37,697 nt of DNA, from NCBI GenBank assembly GCA_029834535.1, contig JAQMWT010000253.1:1-37697 (forward strand), given 5' to 3'. Shown here one piece after another: positions 19,747 to 29,968 of the stretch. Both the position numbers and the translations under genes were made by a program. Under the pieces are notes generated by a model. The model made no database searches and had not been told where the DNA came from. It saw only the letters and a program-made list of their open reading frames with translations. Source of the DNA: Chrysophaeum taylorii (Eukaryota > Sar > Pelagophyceae > Pelagomonadales > Pelagomonadaceae). The first letter of the stretch is position 1. Each line of letters opens with the position of its first letter.

Positions 19747-21838
19747 TCACGGTAGATAGTAGACGCGGCGAGTTTGGGCCGCCTTTGCCTCTGTGAAGTT
19801 GGCGCAGCCGCTTGCCACCCAGGTTCGCGCAGCGATGCGCTCTGCGCATGTTTGGGCGAGGGCGTGGCACGCCGCGCTGGCCTCGCCGAAGGCACCAAAG
19901 ACGAGGCCGGCGACGGTGCCGTAGCTACGTAGCCGCTGTTCGACAGGGCCCAAGAAGCCAGGCGGTGGTGCTGTGCCCGGCTGGGGGATGATGGCGTCGA
20001 TGCCGCGGGCGTGAGCGAGGTATTCGGAGTGGACTTGCGCTGCGCGCCGATCGACAGGCGGCGGGTGGGAGGGACGGAGGGCGTGGGCGGTGTAGAACGA
20101 ACCCCAAGCGAGGGTTTTGAGGTCGTAGAGTTGCTCCGTGTTGTCGAGCGTGGTGAGGATGTCTGGGACGACTTGGTGCCGGGCGAGATTGCCTCGGTAC
20201 CGGCCGTAGAGGCGCGTGCGAATGGTAGGGGCGACGACGTCAGCAAAGATGCCGGAAACCTCGGACAGGGCTGGGATGCCGGCCTCTTTGACACTGCAGA
20301 GGACGCACTCGAGCAGGCTGTCGTGCCAGGTGGTCCGCGCTCCTCCGCGGTTGACAAGGATGGCCTGCGTGAGAAGCACCTTGCCGTGAGTGTCGAGAAC
20401 GAAGTCAGTGCCCAGAATGCGAGTGCCCACGAGGCCCGAACAAGCTGGAGAGGGGTAGCCAAAGTACTGGGCACACATCTCAGCCCAGCAGCGGCTGGGG
20501 ACTCGAAGGGAGGAGCTGGGCCACGAGCTGATGAACGTGGTCGAGAAGCGACCCCATGAGGACGCCGGTACTCGAAGTGCATCGGTGATGGGAAGGGCGG
20601 CCGCAAGGCGCTGGAGTGCAGTGGCCCGAGCTGTCTCGCGCTGGGAGGTTAGAGCACGCTGGAGTTGGGGTATGAGCACGGGTGTCGAGATGGTGGGGTC
20701 GACGAGGACGCCCATGGAGACGAATTCGTGTGAGAGAGGACCGTCGACGAGATGAACGTTGGCGGGGCCGCCGGAACCAGCGCCGCCGTGGGAAGCCAGC
20801 GTGGTACGGAGATCAGCCCGAAGTCCGTCCCACGCAGTCTCGAGTGCTCGCCCCAGGCGGCAACCGGATGCGAGGAGGTGGTGCCAACGGTGCAACTCGT
20901 TACCTGTGCGAAAAGAAGTGGCACCCAGGACCGAGGCGAGGCGGGGGAGGTAGCCAGGGACCTCCACGGCACCCGTAGGATCGCGAAGGTCGACGAGGTG
21001 TGGGAGGGCCTGGGCCGCCGTGCCAACAAAGGCGGCGGGGCTGAGGTCGGCGCAGGAGCGAATGCCGCCACCCCCACTTCGAGCAGGAAGACGGAGGCGT
21101 TGGAGGACGATGCCGGTGGAGTCAAAAACCTGATGCGGCTCTGCGCCAAGTGCTGTGGCGACGAAGCTGAGGACGGCAACGTTGAAGCGGCGGAGCGCGC
21201 TCAAGGCATTGGTGGGGTAGCAGTGTTGCGCGATGTAGTCCATGCGCGGGGCGATGCAGTAGCGGCCCAACGAGCACATGCAGTGGAGGGAGACGTTCTG
21301 GAGCTTGGTGCGAATACGGCTCATGTAGCTCACCTGAGCGTCAACCTCGCGTTGCAAGGTAGCTTCGACATAGGCATCTCCGGCGTGTCCGGGGGAGCCG
21401 ATGGGCACACCGTAGATTACGAGGCCGTCGGCGACAACGGGGATACCAGCAAGAGTACGCGTGCCGTCAGGCGCAACTTGGACGTGGTCGTGAACATCGG
21501 GGTGATCGAGAAGACCGATGCCAAGTGCCGGACAGAACGCCACGCACTTGTCGAGGCGGAGCTCCTCGCCGCTAGCTTGGATGTCGCGGGCGTACTGCAG
21601 GAGGGCGTCGACAACCTCACGAGGGGAGCCAGAGATGGCGCCGTCGTCCATGCCAAATCGGGCGTAGCCGGCACATGAACGTAAGCGGGTGTCAAGGGCC
21701 TGTGCGGCGTCATGCGTTGCCAGACAGTACGCCGGTGGATACGTGGGGTCGCCTTGCTGGCCGGCTTCTTGAGAGTCGAAGGGGGCGCGATCGAGGCCGG
21801 TGGGGCCGTGGAGGGCCACCCAGGATGCCGGCCGCTCC
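19747..21838 (-). CDS. 5'-truncated LINE ORF: reverse transcriptase plus restriction-like endonuclease
   Basis: About 697 residues are LINE-derived; the frame runs on to 21879 into repeat DNA by chance. Near the N-terminus are GQQGDPTYPPAYCLATHDAA and GYARFGMDDGAISGS, the last two RT palm blocks with Asp-Asp. LRLDKCVAF (block D) follows. A thumb/linker contains the common LPARSGGGGIRS pattern. Toward the C-terminus are HQVVPDILTTLDNTEQLYDLKTLAW, a P-D...D-x-K arrangement, then AAQVHSEYLAHARG and a GxxxxA-rich helix. Together these resemble the PD-(D/E)XK nuclease that nicks target DNA in site-selective LINEs. The first RT blocks are missing because the 5' end is truncated at about 21838, so the copy cannot reverse transcribe. 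The long open frame suggests recent insertion. No zinc finger was recognised. Confidence 0.82.
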
Positions 21839-22241
21839 TTTGTCTTTAAATGTCGACAAGTGCAGGCCAGTAAGTTCACCTAGTAACTAACTAACTTCAG
21901 ACCTCTCCCGAGCATGGGAGCCAGGCCAGACCGACAGGAGCCAGTCCGGAATCACGGGCCTGTAGACGAGGAGCGCCGAAAGGTCGGTCGGCGGAGAGTG
22001 ACCATCAATCGCCATGCGACGAGGAGACCGCGATGTGACTGACAACCAACTCGTCGATAACCTTCCGTCTTCGCCCCCCGGCCATACACCGTCCCACTGC
22101 GAACGTTCCGGCTGCCAACCGGCCCGCCCGGGAGGCGAATAGGTGCCAACCTACGCCGGGAGGGCGGATGCCCTCGCAAGGCTCAGGATTCATGAGGCAC
22201 CGTCCTCCATCGCAACCGCAGTCGGCGATCAGGGTAAGCGG
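21839..22241. other. LINE terminus remnant and unassigned insert
   Basis: 21839-21858 is a minus-strand LINE terminus (TTTGTCTTTAAATGTCGAC). 21859-21893 is the start of a Helitron-type unit (AAGTGCAGGCC...CACCTAG, then TAACTAACTAAC). About 21895-22235 does not match any other part of the window and has no convincing ORF. The Helitron unit repeat resumes at GCAGCTCACCTAGTCCC. Confidence 0.6.
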
Positions 22242-23204
22242 CAGCTCACCTAGTCCCAATCTCTAACCCCAGTTAGTTCACCTTGTCCCAGTAAGTTTCA
22301 TATAAGTTCACCTGGTCAGTAAGTTCACCTAGCTCACACCAACTCCTTTGAGCTCGTCGCTCTCGCCTCCGCCAGTCTAAGCTGCTTCGATCCGCACGTG
22401 CCGCCAACCTTTGAGTTTACTCTAAAAACCCTTTACTCTAAAAACCCCAGTATGTTCACCTGGTCCCAGTTTCACCTGGTCACTCAGTTCACCTAGTCCC
22501 AATCTCAAACCCCAGTAAGTTCACGTGGTCCCAGTAAGTTCACCTATAGTGCGCGTGTAGACGCCGGGAGGGGGCTTATCGGTATTGCGCAGCACGTGTG
22601 GGGTAGGGTGGAGTCGTCGACCCAGATGAGTATATCCTCGGGGATACCGATCGACAGAGAGCCACGTAGAGTTGGACGTGGCAGAAGACGGGCTTGGGAA
22701 AGAGGACGCCGACCTCGCGGGGCGTCTGGCCCTGGCTCTTGTTGATCGTTTGGCGTCGGCGGGCCTTAAGGGATACAGGTTGGAGGAGCCTCGGTGACAA
22801 CGACACGATCGATCATGTATCTGGTACCGTTGCAGTGGCCGTGCGACGGGTCGAGGTTGCGAAGACATTAAGCTCGCGATCAAAGTCAGCATGCCGTTGG
22901 TTGTCAGGGAGTTGAAAACTCTACTGTAAAGAGCGAGGCGTCGTCTTCCGACCCAGCCTAGTCAGCCGAAAAGAACTCCGACGCCTCGTCTCCGGGAAAA
23001 AAAGGCCGCGGTCATGCGCGCGTTGTCAGCATCGACAACATCGTTTCGACGGGGCGTGAGAATGGCGCGCTGAAAGAGCCGCCGCGGGTCGTGGAAATAG
23101 TCTGCGAGGTCGCCGTAGACGGTTTGGAGGATCACTGTCTGGCTCTCGCGCCTACCTGATCCTTACTCTCGCGCCTACCTGATCCTTACCCTAAATCGGG
23201 GGAC
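22242..23204 (-). mobile_element. Helitron-like helicase fragment, unit 5
   Basis: Same unit: tandem AGTAAGTTCACCTGG repeats, then on the minus strand KARRRQTINKSQGQTPREV and LYVALCRS (22806 to 22576), and the RAILTPRRND region near 23050-23100. A direct duplication of about 25 bp (CTCGCGCCTACCTGATCCTTAC) occurs at 23143-23190 beside the unit end. Confidence 0.78.
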
Positions 23205-23216
23205 AAACAAACAGAT

Positions 23217-23556
23217 TTGTGCCCTCACCGCCCTCACCCATGTCGCCGCCTCGGGGAACCCCACCCAGGCCGCCCGATCCCAGCAGGACGTCACCCTTCG
23301 TCGCACATACGTCCGGCGGCAGCATGCGTACGACCTACGGGCGGGGCCCGTCCTCTCTTCGCCTGCCCCACGCCTCGGCGATGACCCCGACTAGGTCCCG
23401 CGTACTTATCTCCGCCTGTCAGGCACATCCCTCATACCCCACAAACCCACCCACATCCTTCATGCTCCCCACACACACCCCCCTCTTAGCAGTCGACATT
23501 TAAAGACAAACAAACAGACAGACAAACAGACAAACATCTGTCGATTAGTAGTTAGG
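23217..23556 (+). mobile_element. LINE 3' tail fragment with microsatellite
   Basis: This is the longest plus-strand tail, starting GCCCTCACCGCCCTCACCC (inside the 3' end of the LINE ORF) and ending CAGTCGACATTTAAAGAC. A CAAA/CAGA run and one TCTGTCGATTAGTAGTTAGGAC follow. It is about 300 bp, against about 200 bp at 6085. Confidence 0.82.
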
Positions 23557-24443
23557 ACAAGTGCAGGCCAGTAAGTTCACCTAGTCCCAATCTCCAACCC
23601 CAGTAAGTTCACCTGGTCCCGTTACGTTCACCTGGTCAGTAAGTTCACCTAGTCCCAATCTCTAACCCCAGTAAGTTCGGCGTAAACCCACTCGTGCTCA
23701 CACCCACTCACCCCACTCTCCTTCGAGCTCGTCGCTCTCACCTCCGCCAATCCAAGCTGCTTTGATCCGCTCGCGCCGCCAACCCTTGAGTTTACTCTAA
23801 AAACCCCAGTAAGTTAACCTGGTCCCAGTAAGTTCACTTACAGTGCGTGTGTAGACGCCGGGAGGGGGCTTATCGGTATTGCGCAGCGCGTGTGGGGTAG
23901 GGTGGAGTCGTCGACTCAGAATAGCATATCCTCGGGGTTGCCGCTCGACAGAGAGCCACGTAGAGCTGGATGTGGCAGAAGACGGGCCTGGGCAAGAGGA
24001 CGCCGACCTCGCGGGGCGTCTGGCCCTGGCTCTTGTTGATCGTTTGGCGTAGGCGGGCCTTAAGGGATACAGGTTGGAGGAGCCTCGGTGACACGACACG
24101 ATTGATCATGTATCTGGTACCGTTGCAGTGGCCGTGCGACAAGTCGAGCTTGCGAAGACTGTAAGCTCGCGATCAAAGTCAGCATGCCGTTGGTTGTCAG
24201 GGAGTCGAAAACTCGACTGTAAAGAGCGAGGCGTCGGCTTCCGACCCAACCTAGTCTGCCGAAAAGAACTCCGACGCCTCGTCTCCGGGAAAAAAGGGCC
24301 GCGGTCATGCGCGCGTTGTCAGCATCGACAACGTCGTTTCGACGGGGCGTGAGAATGGCGCGCTGAAAGAGCCGCCGCGGGTCGTGGAAATAGTCTGCGA
24401 GGTCGCCGTAGACGGCTTCGAGGATCAATGGCCGGCTCGCGGG
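23557..24443 (-). mobile_element. Helitron-like helicase fragment, unit 6 (interrupted by a solo LTR)
   Basis: The minus-strand frame 24142 to 23870 reads CNGTRYMINRVVSPRLL, then TINKSQGQTPREVGVLLPRP and QLYVALCRA. The CNGTR block is a diagnostic Helitron helicase motif and confirms the family. The RAILTPRRND block is at 24350-24380. The unit is cut at 24443 by a solo LTR and its last bases continue at 24785-24815. Confidence 0.85.
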
Positions 24444-24789
24444 CCTACTGTGGCGTAAGGATAATTTTAGGGGCTACCTGGCGTGCCTTCGAATCCTGGC
24501 TCGCCGCTCGCGTCCGTGCCCTTGGTGGGGTCACTGGACGAGGATGGCCGTTCTCCCGCCACACGACCACAAACAACTTCCGTGCCTGGTCCTCACAACT
24601 TGAGGACCGGCTGTTGCTTTATGATCAAGGATATATCGAAAACTGAAATCAGGGTGACGCATGTCACGGAAAAGGAAGATGATGTCATAGAGAACACTGA
24701 CATCATCAGAACGGAGTAGGGTGCCCCTGATAAGGGGGGCCCTATAAGAGGGGTAAGCCTTAGGAGGCGGGAGTTGCCGCCACACCTAC
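24444..24789 (-). repeat. Solo LTR with CCTAC target duplication
   Basis: The LTR proper is 24449-24784 (336 bp). It is the reverse complement of the A/B LTR, starting TGTGGCGTAAGGATAATTTT and ending GGGAGTTGCCGCCACA on the plus strand. CCTAC is present at 24444-24448 and 24785-24789. No internal sequence remains, as expected after recombination between the two LTRs of a full element. The dyad is kept at 24678-24687/24698-24707. Confidence 0.93.
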
Positions 24790-24815
24790 CTGATCCTTAC
24801 CCTAAATCGAGGGAC
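24785..24815 (-). mobile_element. Last bases of Helitron unit 6
   Basis: CCTACCTGATCCTTACCCTAAATCGAGGGAC restores the standard unit end seen at 7220-7246, 8400-8425, 9437-9464 and 23178-23204. This shows that the LTR inserted into an existing unit. Confidence 0.85.
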
Positions 24816-25068
24816 AAACAAACCCAACCACATCCTTCACGCTCCCCACACACACCCCCCTCTTAGCAGTCGACATTTAAAGACAAACAACGATGACCCC
24901 GACTAGGTCCCGCGTACTTATCTCCGCCCGTCAGGCACATCCCTCATACCCCACAAACCCACCCACATCCTTCATGCTCCCCACACACACCCCCCTCTTA
25001 GCAGTCGACATTTAAAGACAAACAAACAAACCCACCCACATCCTTCGTGCTCCCCGCACACACCCCCC
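24816..25068 (+). repeat. Three successive LINE 3' tails
   Basis: Tails begin at about 24823, 24891 and 25029, each ending in CACACACCCCCC(TCTTAGCAGTCGAC...) and CAAA repeats. The third is cut in its C-run at 25068 by the LTR of element C and resumes at 30267. Confidence 0.8.
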
Positions 25069-25379
25069 TGCGGCAGGAAAGGATTATGCGCGCCGACTTC
25101 TTACCCTGCTTCGACTGTGCCCTCGACGTCTCGAGGGCGCCGAGCGGGTTGAGGAGCGCTTCCTTCCTGTCGATCAACCTTCAAACTGTCCACGAGCTTC
25201 GATCCGAAGACTCGTGAAGTGATTTGTGGTTGAGATTAGTCGATTTGAAGAAGGGGAACGCCTGGTGGCGTTGTAATACGTGCGTTAGGGGTTGAAGTAG
25301 AGTCCAGTGAACTGGAAGTGGGGTAGAGAACTCGATAGAACTAAGGGGTAAGGATGGCGGTGTGAGGGTTACCGCCACA
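25069..25379 (-). repeat. 3' LTR of element C
   Basis: 311 bp. On the minus strand it starts TGTGGCGGTAACCCTCACACC and ends ATCCTTTCCTGCCGCA. The TGTGGCGG start is shared with the A/B LTR but the body is different. The preceding CAGGGGAGTCC is a likely polypurine tract. Confidence 0.85.
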
Positions 25380-25408
25380 GGACTCCCCTGCTTTGATAGG
25401 AGCTGTCC

Positions 25409-27337
25409 TCAGCGACGGCGGGGGCACGATTGAAGCGAGCTTCGGCGCGGACCGTCGGGCGACGGGACTTGAGTGCGCGTCTGGTGAGCGCGTTGTTGAG
25501 CTTGGATTTGTTCTTGTTCTTGGCGCGCGCGATGCGCGAGGATATCTTTGACTCGCTGGACTATCGGGGGAGGAATCGATTTACCCTGGAGCTTGAACCG
25601 GGGAACCAGTACGTCGATCTCGTCCGGGGCGAAGTCGGCTACGCAAGGGGTGCACTGAGGCGTCAGCTTCTCGGGGCGAGTGAAGCTGCGACCGAGTGCC
25701 GTCTTGAACTCCGGGCTCAGCGTGCGACCTTCAAGTGGCGAGGTCGGGTCGAAATACGATGGGTCGTCGCGCGGGCCCAAGTCGGAGTAAAAATGGAGGG
25801 CGACTCTGTTTTGAAGATCATCATAATCCTCGAAAACCTCGGCGACATAAAGCTTCTTGCGCCAATCGGGGTCTCGGGCCGACGGGATGCGGAAAATGAC
25901 GAGCTTGCCGCGCTCGTAATCGTCGCGGAACCCGGGGCTCGGACGACGGATCGTGGCGTCGAGCGCGGGAGGCATAGATACCGGGGTGATCTGTAGGACC
26001 GATACGATTCGCTCTTCGGTGGCTCCGTAAACCGACCGGATCTTGTACGAGACGGGTGATAGGCGCTCGGTGATGAGGAAAGGGCCACGCCACTCCGGCC
26101 GCAACTTGTTTTGGGACTGCGGAATGTACAGCAGCACGTGCGAGTTGACGTTGTATTCGACATCGACGTGCTCGGCGTCGTACGCGAGCTTCTGCGACTT
26201 CTTGGCCTGCTCATGTGCTTTCGCGACGACCTTTGAGTAGTACTGGAGGTTTTGCTTGATCTCCAGGAGCGCGTCTGATCGGGGTTGCGGCAGAACAGGA
26301 TCCGGCTGAACTAACAATGTGTAGTCTGCGGGCAACATCGGCTGCCGGTTCAGGCGCAACATGAATGGGGAGATTTGCGTGGCGGGAATGAACTTTCGGT
26401 TGTAGCAGAACGACACGTACTGGACGAAGGCCGGCCAGTCGGTGATGCTGCGCCTTTCAAGGCGGCGGGCCCGGAGGAACGCCTTGAGGAGTCGATTGAC
26501 TTGCTCCGCGGGGTTCGCTTGGGCGTGGTATGGTCTCGGCGTCCTGTGCTTTCGGCCGGCCCAGAACGCTATGGCGTCCTCTTGCGGCGGGTTCGGCCCT
26601 CTGTCTGCAACCAACTGATCGTTGAGCGGACGTAAGTCGACGGCCGCGCGGGGAGCGTTAGATGTCCCGAGCTCGGCCCCTTTCTTCGGAAGCATGAAGA
26701 TCGGGAACCCCCGAGGGGCGTTGGCGGGTCTTACGACTCCGTCTCGGCGCCATTCGGAGATCTGCTTGCGAAGATATTCGATCTTGGCTGGAGCGAGGCG
26801 GTACGGTGACGTCTCGATGGGCTTTGGGTTCGCGTCTTTGAATCGGAGGGACACCGGTCGAGGGTCCACGGTCCTCATAATGGGATCGAAGGAGGCCCAA
26901 GAGTATCGAACGCAGTGCGCCAACATGAGTTTGGCATCTTCGTCCAGGTGAGGGTTATGCGGGATGCCTAGCTCCTCGATGGCCTTGTCCACTTCTTCTT
27001 TCGTGGGGTTCTTGACGACCATGGCCTCGTTCCCTTTCAGATGGTTGGGCTGTTGCGGTAGCGGTGCGCCGTCTTCGTCCCGGGGTGCGTTTTTCCATGG
27101 CACGTCAAACCATTCCTCGTACTTGAACCGGGCGAGCTCTTTGGTCTTGTCGCTCGTTGGTTCCTTGGTTGGTTTTCCGTCCCTTGGTTCGACTTTTAAG
27201 GTTGCATCGTTTTTGCTCACGCGGGTACCCCCTTGGGAAGATGAGTGCATCGTCCCTGATGCAGCGGGCTTCGGAGCGGTCAAAGAAAGGTCCGGTGGTT
27301 GCCATTTCGATTTATCCTGGAGGTCGCGGTTCGGCAC
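25409..27337 (-). CDS. pol: Fused pol remnant of element C: linker and RT fingers joined to integrase C-terminus
   Basis: A single open frame of 642 residues. Residues 1-70 are a Lys/Pro-rich linker. Residues ~70-260 match the RT start of A (FDVPWKNAPRD; PHNPHLDEDAKLMLAHCVRY; AAVDLRPLNDQLV). At about base 26550 the frame passes directly from DAIAFWAG into PRPYHAQANPAEQVNRLLKA, the segment with the third catalytic Glu of integrase. The GPY/F module (KLRPEWRGPF), the FRDDYERGKLVIFRIP segment and the conserved tail (TPCVADFAPDEIDVL) follow. RT palm with its Asp pair, RNase H and the first two integrase Asp are gone. The in-frame fusion over ~1.9 kb without stops is unusual for a dead element. 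Confidence 0.85.
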   Translation of the reverse strand: MPNRDLQDKSKWQPPDLSLTAPKPAASGTMHSSSQGGTRVSKNDATLKVEPRDGKPTKEPTSDKTKELARFKYEEWFDVPWKNAPRDEDGAPLPQQPNHLKGNEAMVVKNPTKEEVDKAIEELGIPHNPHLDEDAKLMLAHCVRYSWASFDPIMRTVDPRPVSLRFKDANPKPIETSPYRLAPAKIEYLRKQISEWRRDGVVRPANAPRGFPIFMLPKKGAELGTSNAPRAAVDLRPLNDQLVADRGPNPPQEDAIAFWAGRKHRTPRPYHAQANPAEQVNRLLKAFLRARRLERRSITDWPAFVQYVSFCYNRKFIPATQISPFMLRLNRQPMLPADYTLLVQPDPVLPQPRSDALLEIKQNLQYYSKVVAKAHEQAKKSQKLAYDAEHVDVEYNVNSHVLLYIPQSQNKLRPEWRGPFLITERLSPVSYKIRSVYGATEERIVSVLQITPVSMPPALDATIRRPSPGFRDDYERGKLVIFRIPSARDPDWRKKLYVAEVFEDYDDLQNRVALHFYSDLGPRDDPSYFDPTSPLEGRTLSPEFKTALGRSFTRPEKLTPQCTPCVADFAPDEIDVLVPRFKLQGKSIPPPIVQRVKDILAHRARQEQEQIQAQQRAHQTRTQVPSPDGPRRSSLQSCPRRR

Positions 27338-27344
27338 CCCTGTG

Positions 27345-28441
27345 TGCGTAGGGCTATGGCGCCATGGAAGACGGGGGTATCACGGCCGCTAGATGCCAGT
27401 CGGTCCGTGATTGTGAGGGCACCCCATGCGAGATCGCTCGGCATGGCATTCCGCGCGCATCCTGTTTGAGTGCTTTGATGTCCGACGGCGTGGGTCCCGT
27501 TCGCGACCCGTTCCGCGTGTAAACGGTACATGCTGTGGCCTCGCGCCATCCAAAGTTGTTGCGCTGGATGAGATGCGTAGGGTCGAGTCCGAGTTTGGCG
27601 GCGAGTATCTTGAATAGTGCCGCACGTTTTGGGACGTCGATGAGCTCGAGGGCCGCTCGTGATGATCATGCGCCGACGGGTGCTCATGAGGTCCGGCGTC
27701 GTTGTCCACAGGTCGACGACGGTGATGCCCTTGCCTCAGCGTGATTCTCGAGCGGATGGAAGGTCCTGCTCGATGATCCAGCGTCCTACCCGGAGACCTG
27801 GAAGCTTGATGGTCCAATTGGTTGCGGAGAACCCTTTCCCAGCGTCGGGCCGCGGTTGCACAGGATGAACGACGCATGGTGGCGTGCCAACGAAAGGGCA
27901 TGGGCCATACTTTCATGCAAGTCCTTGACCAAAGAAGGACCCTGTCATACCGACCGCCGATGTGTGTGGACGACTGGTATTCCTGGCGTTCTTCATGATT
28001 TTTGGCGGTGTCGGATGCGTCGATGACGAGCACGACCTTGTACGCGGCTCCGAACCATTCGTTGCTCCGGTATCTACCCAGGGTGCCTCCTCCAATCACG
28101 CCGAATAACATTACTACGGGCGTCACGTTCTCCGGGATCCAGGAGAGCGCCTGGTGCTTGTCGATGATCGCTTGTTCAGCGGTTCGAGATTTCGCGTCTT
28201 GCGTCTCGGGGCTTGCAGTCGCGGCTTGATTGATGATGTTCAAGTGCTTGACCGTCTGTTTCTCCAGGGTCTGAGTTGGGTAGCTGGTGATCGAGACCGT
28301 AGCGGCGCCGCCTCGTGCTCGCTTCCGTGCGGGTTTCCGGGTTGGCGCTTGGGCACGGGTTATCACCTGAAACTCTTGAAGTTGACGATTTCTCCCGTGC
28401 AAGCTCTTGACCTGGGAGGATCGACATCGGCGTGTCGTCAA
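27345..28441 (-). pseudogene. Pol N-terminal module of element C, possibly methyltransferase-like
   Basis: In the minus-strand frame from 28441, VVMLFGVIGGGTLG lies at about 28115-28075 and YKVVLVIDASDTAKN at about 28045-28000. After frame changes, WIIEQDL is near 27778-27758, LMSTRRRMII near 27690-27660, VPKRAALFKILAAKLGLD near 27640-27590 and a NNFG segment near 27575. Order and spacing match the module in element A. The glycine-rich loop with a following Asp resembles motifs I and II of cytosine-5 methyltransferases; STRRRMII could be motif VIII. No clear Pro-Cys motif was found; the matching place reads PVQP. At least two frameshifts mean this copy is inactive. An unknown Rossmann-like domain is the main alternative. 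Confidence 0.45.
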
Positions 28442-29968
28442 TCGACGATATGGCCACCGCGGCCGCAGTTGGGTCGGCGGTCATGGTCGAGCAGGCTCCG
28501 GCGACGACGCCGAGGTGATCCACGCTAGCGCGGCGGCGCTTTCCGGGCTTCAGCGCTTGACTCAGCTTGACCGTGATGTTGTGGGTTCGACGGGGTCGAT
28601 GCGCTGGGAGCCGGTTGCGAACGCTCGGATCTCGGGCGCGGACGTTTTCGGGTCGTTGCTCGGCACGGTCCTCGGCCCAGGTTGGGCTGCCGAAGCTCGC
28701 TGAGAGGCGGCGGAGATACAACCTCTTCAGCGACGCGGTGGCAAGGCTTCCTCTTGCCACCTTGACTCCGACTCTGCGTCATCGCTTGCCCTCGAAAACC
28801 GCAAACCGGCGCTATACGCGGTGTCTTTCGTACGCTGCCCGATATAATGGCGGGTGATCGAACGATTTCCCCGCGTACGGGAGTCATCATCTGGCCACTG
28901 TTTGGTTTCGCGAGAGGGGATCGGTCTCGGGATAATCCACGACAACGCCCAAGGCTCGAATGTCGCGGGCCCCAGCAAATCGTTTGTTGGTGTCTGCCAC
29001 GATTGCGACTACCGGTACGGCCATTTCGCCCGAAACGGATACTCGCAGGGTGATCCACTGAAGTTTAGGTCGTGTTCTTTCCCGATCCGAAGAGCGTTCG
29101 CTCGAAAGGCAGCTTGCCGCTATCCAGCAATCATCCGCCTTCGCATTAGGCGTGCGAGGTCGCGACCACGTAGGTGACGTCGGCCATCCATACCCCGATC
29201 ACCGTGGCATACGACGAGCTGCTTACGAACACGTGGATGGGCATGAACGTCGCTACCGGCTTCCCAGCAATTAAGGACGCGCGTCCGCCGATCGTTTCGG
29301 TGTTGATGGGGCAAAGAGTGCATGCGCATGGCTTCGTCCTCCGTCCCTGCCATCGGCATCGATACGTGCGCGCGTCCCAGCAAACGGTGGGCTATCGACC
29401 ACCTCTGTCGGCTCGCTCGCGGATCGGCGGGCGCCTTGATTCTCCGCTGTAACCGACGGCCTCTTTCTTCGCGCTCCCGGACCGGAAGGTCGGGAAATCT
29501 TCGTTCCTCGTCTTTCCGAGGCTCCTTTCGTTCTTCGGGTGGCTCGGGCTCCTTGTCGATTGCCTTCTCTTCTTTCTGGGGAGGGATGCCCCTGCCACCG
29601 TCTGGGGTCTTGTTTCGGTTTCGTGCTGGGTGGTCGATTCGCCCGGGGCTCTTTTTGTTCCAGAGCCGCTTGACTCTCATCCCCCTCCTCGACCCTCGGC
29701 GCGGAGGTCTTAATCTGGCGCTTCTTAACTGCGTGCGGGACGCTTTCGATCCGTGAACTTCCTCGAGGCTTCTCTCTTCCCGAGCTTCGCGCGGGGGTCC
29801 CCTGTCGGTTTCGGCTGTTTGTTCCGATCCTTTGCGCGGGGTTCCCTTGTCTGGTGGCAGAGTCCTCCCTCTTCAAAACGAAGATAAGGCAATCGACAAG
29901 GAGCCCGAGCCGCACGAAGAACGAAAGGAGCCTCGGAAAGACGAGGAACGAAGATTTCCTCCACCACC
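28442..29968 (-). pseudogene. 5' interior of element C: probable decayed Gag and leader
   Basis: Several overlapping minus-strand frames (29680-29120, 29058-28525, 28760-28176) are Arg/Pro/Ser-rich and none was matched to a family. The position between the primer-binding site and pol suggests Gag. 29958-29966 is the complement of TGGTGGAGG, the presumed primer-binding site. A 74-bp inverted repeat (29493-29566 and 29886-29959) occupies the leader side. Confidence 0.45.

Noticed and set aside
20752..21678. Plus-strand ORF of 308 residues opposite the LINE ORF
   Set aside because: Long antisense frames are expected in GC-rich DNA. The minus strand carries RT and nuclease motifs, the plus strand none.
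25430..25996. Plus-strand ORF of 188 residues opposite the element C pol frame
   Set aside because: It is the complement of a well-supported integrase C-terminus and has no recognisable motifs.
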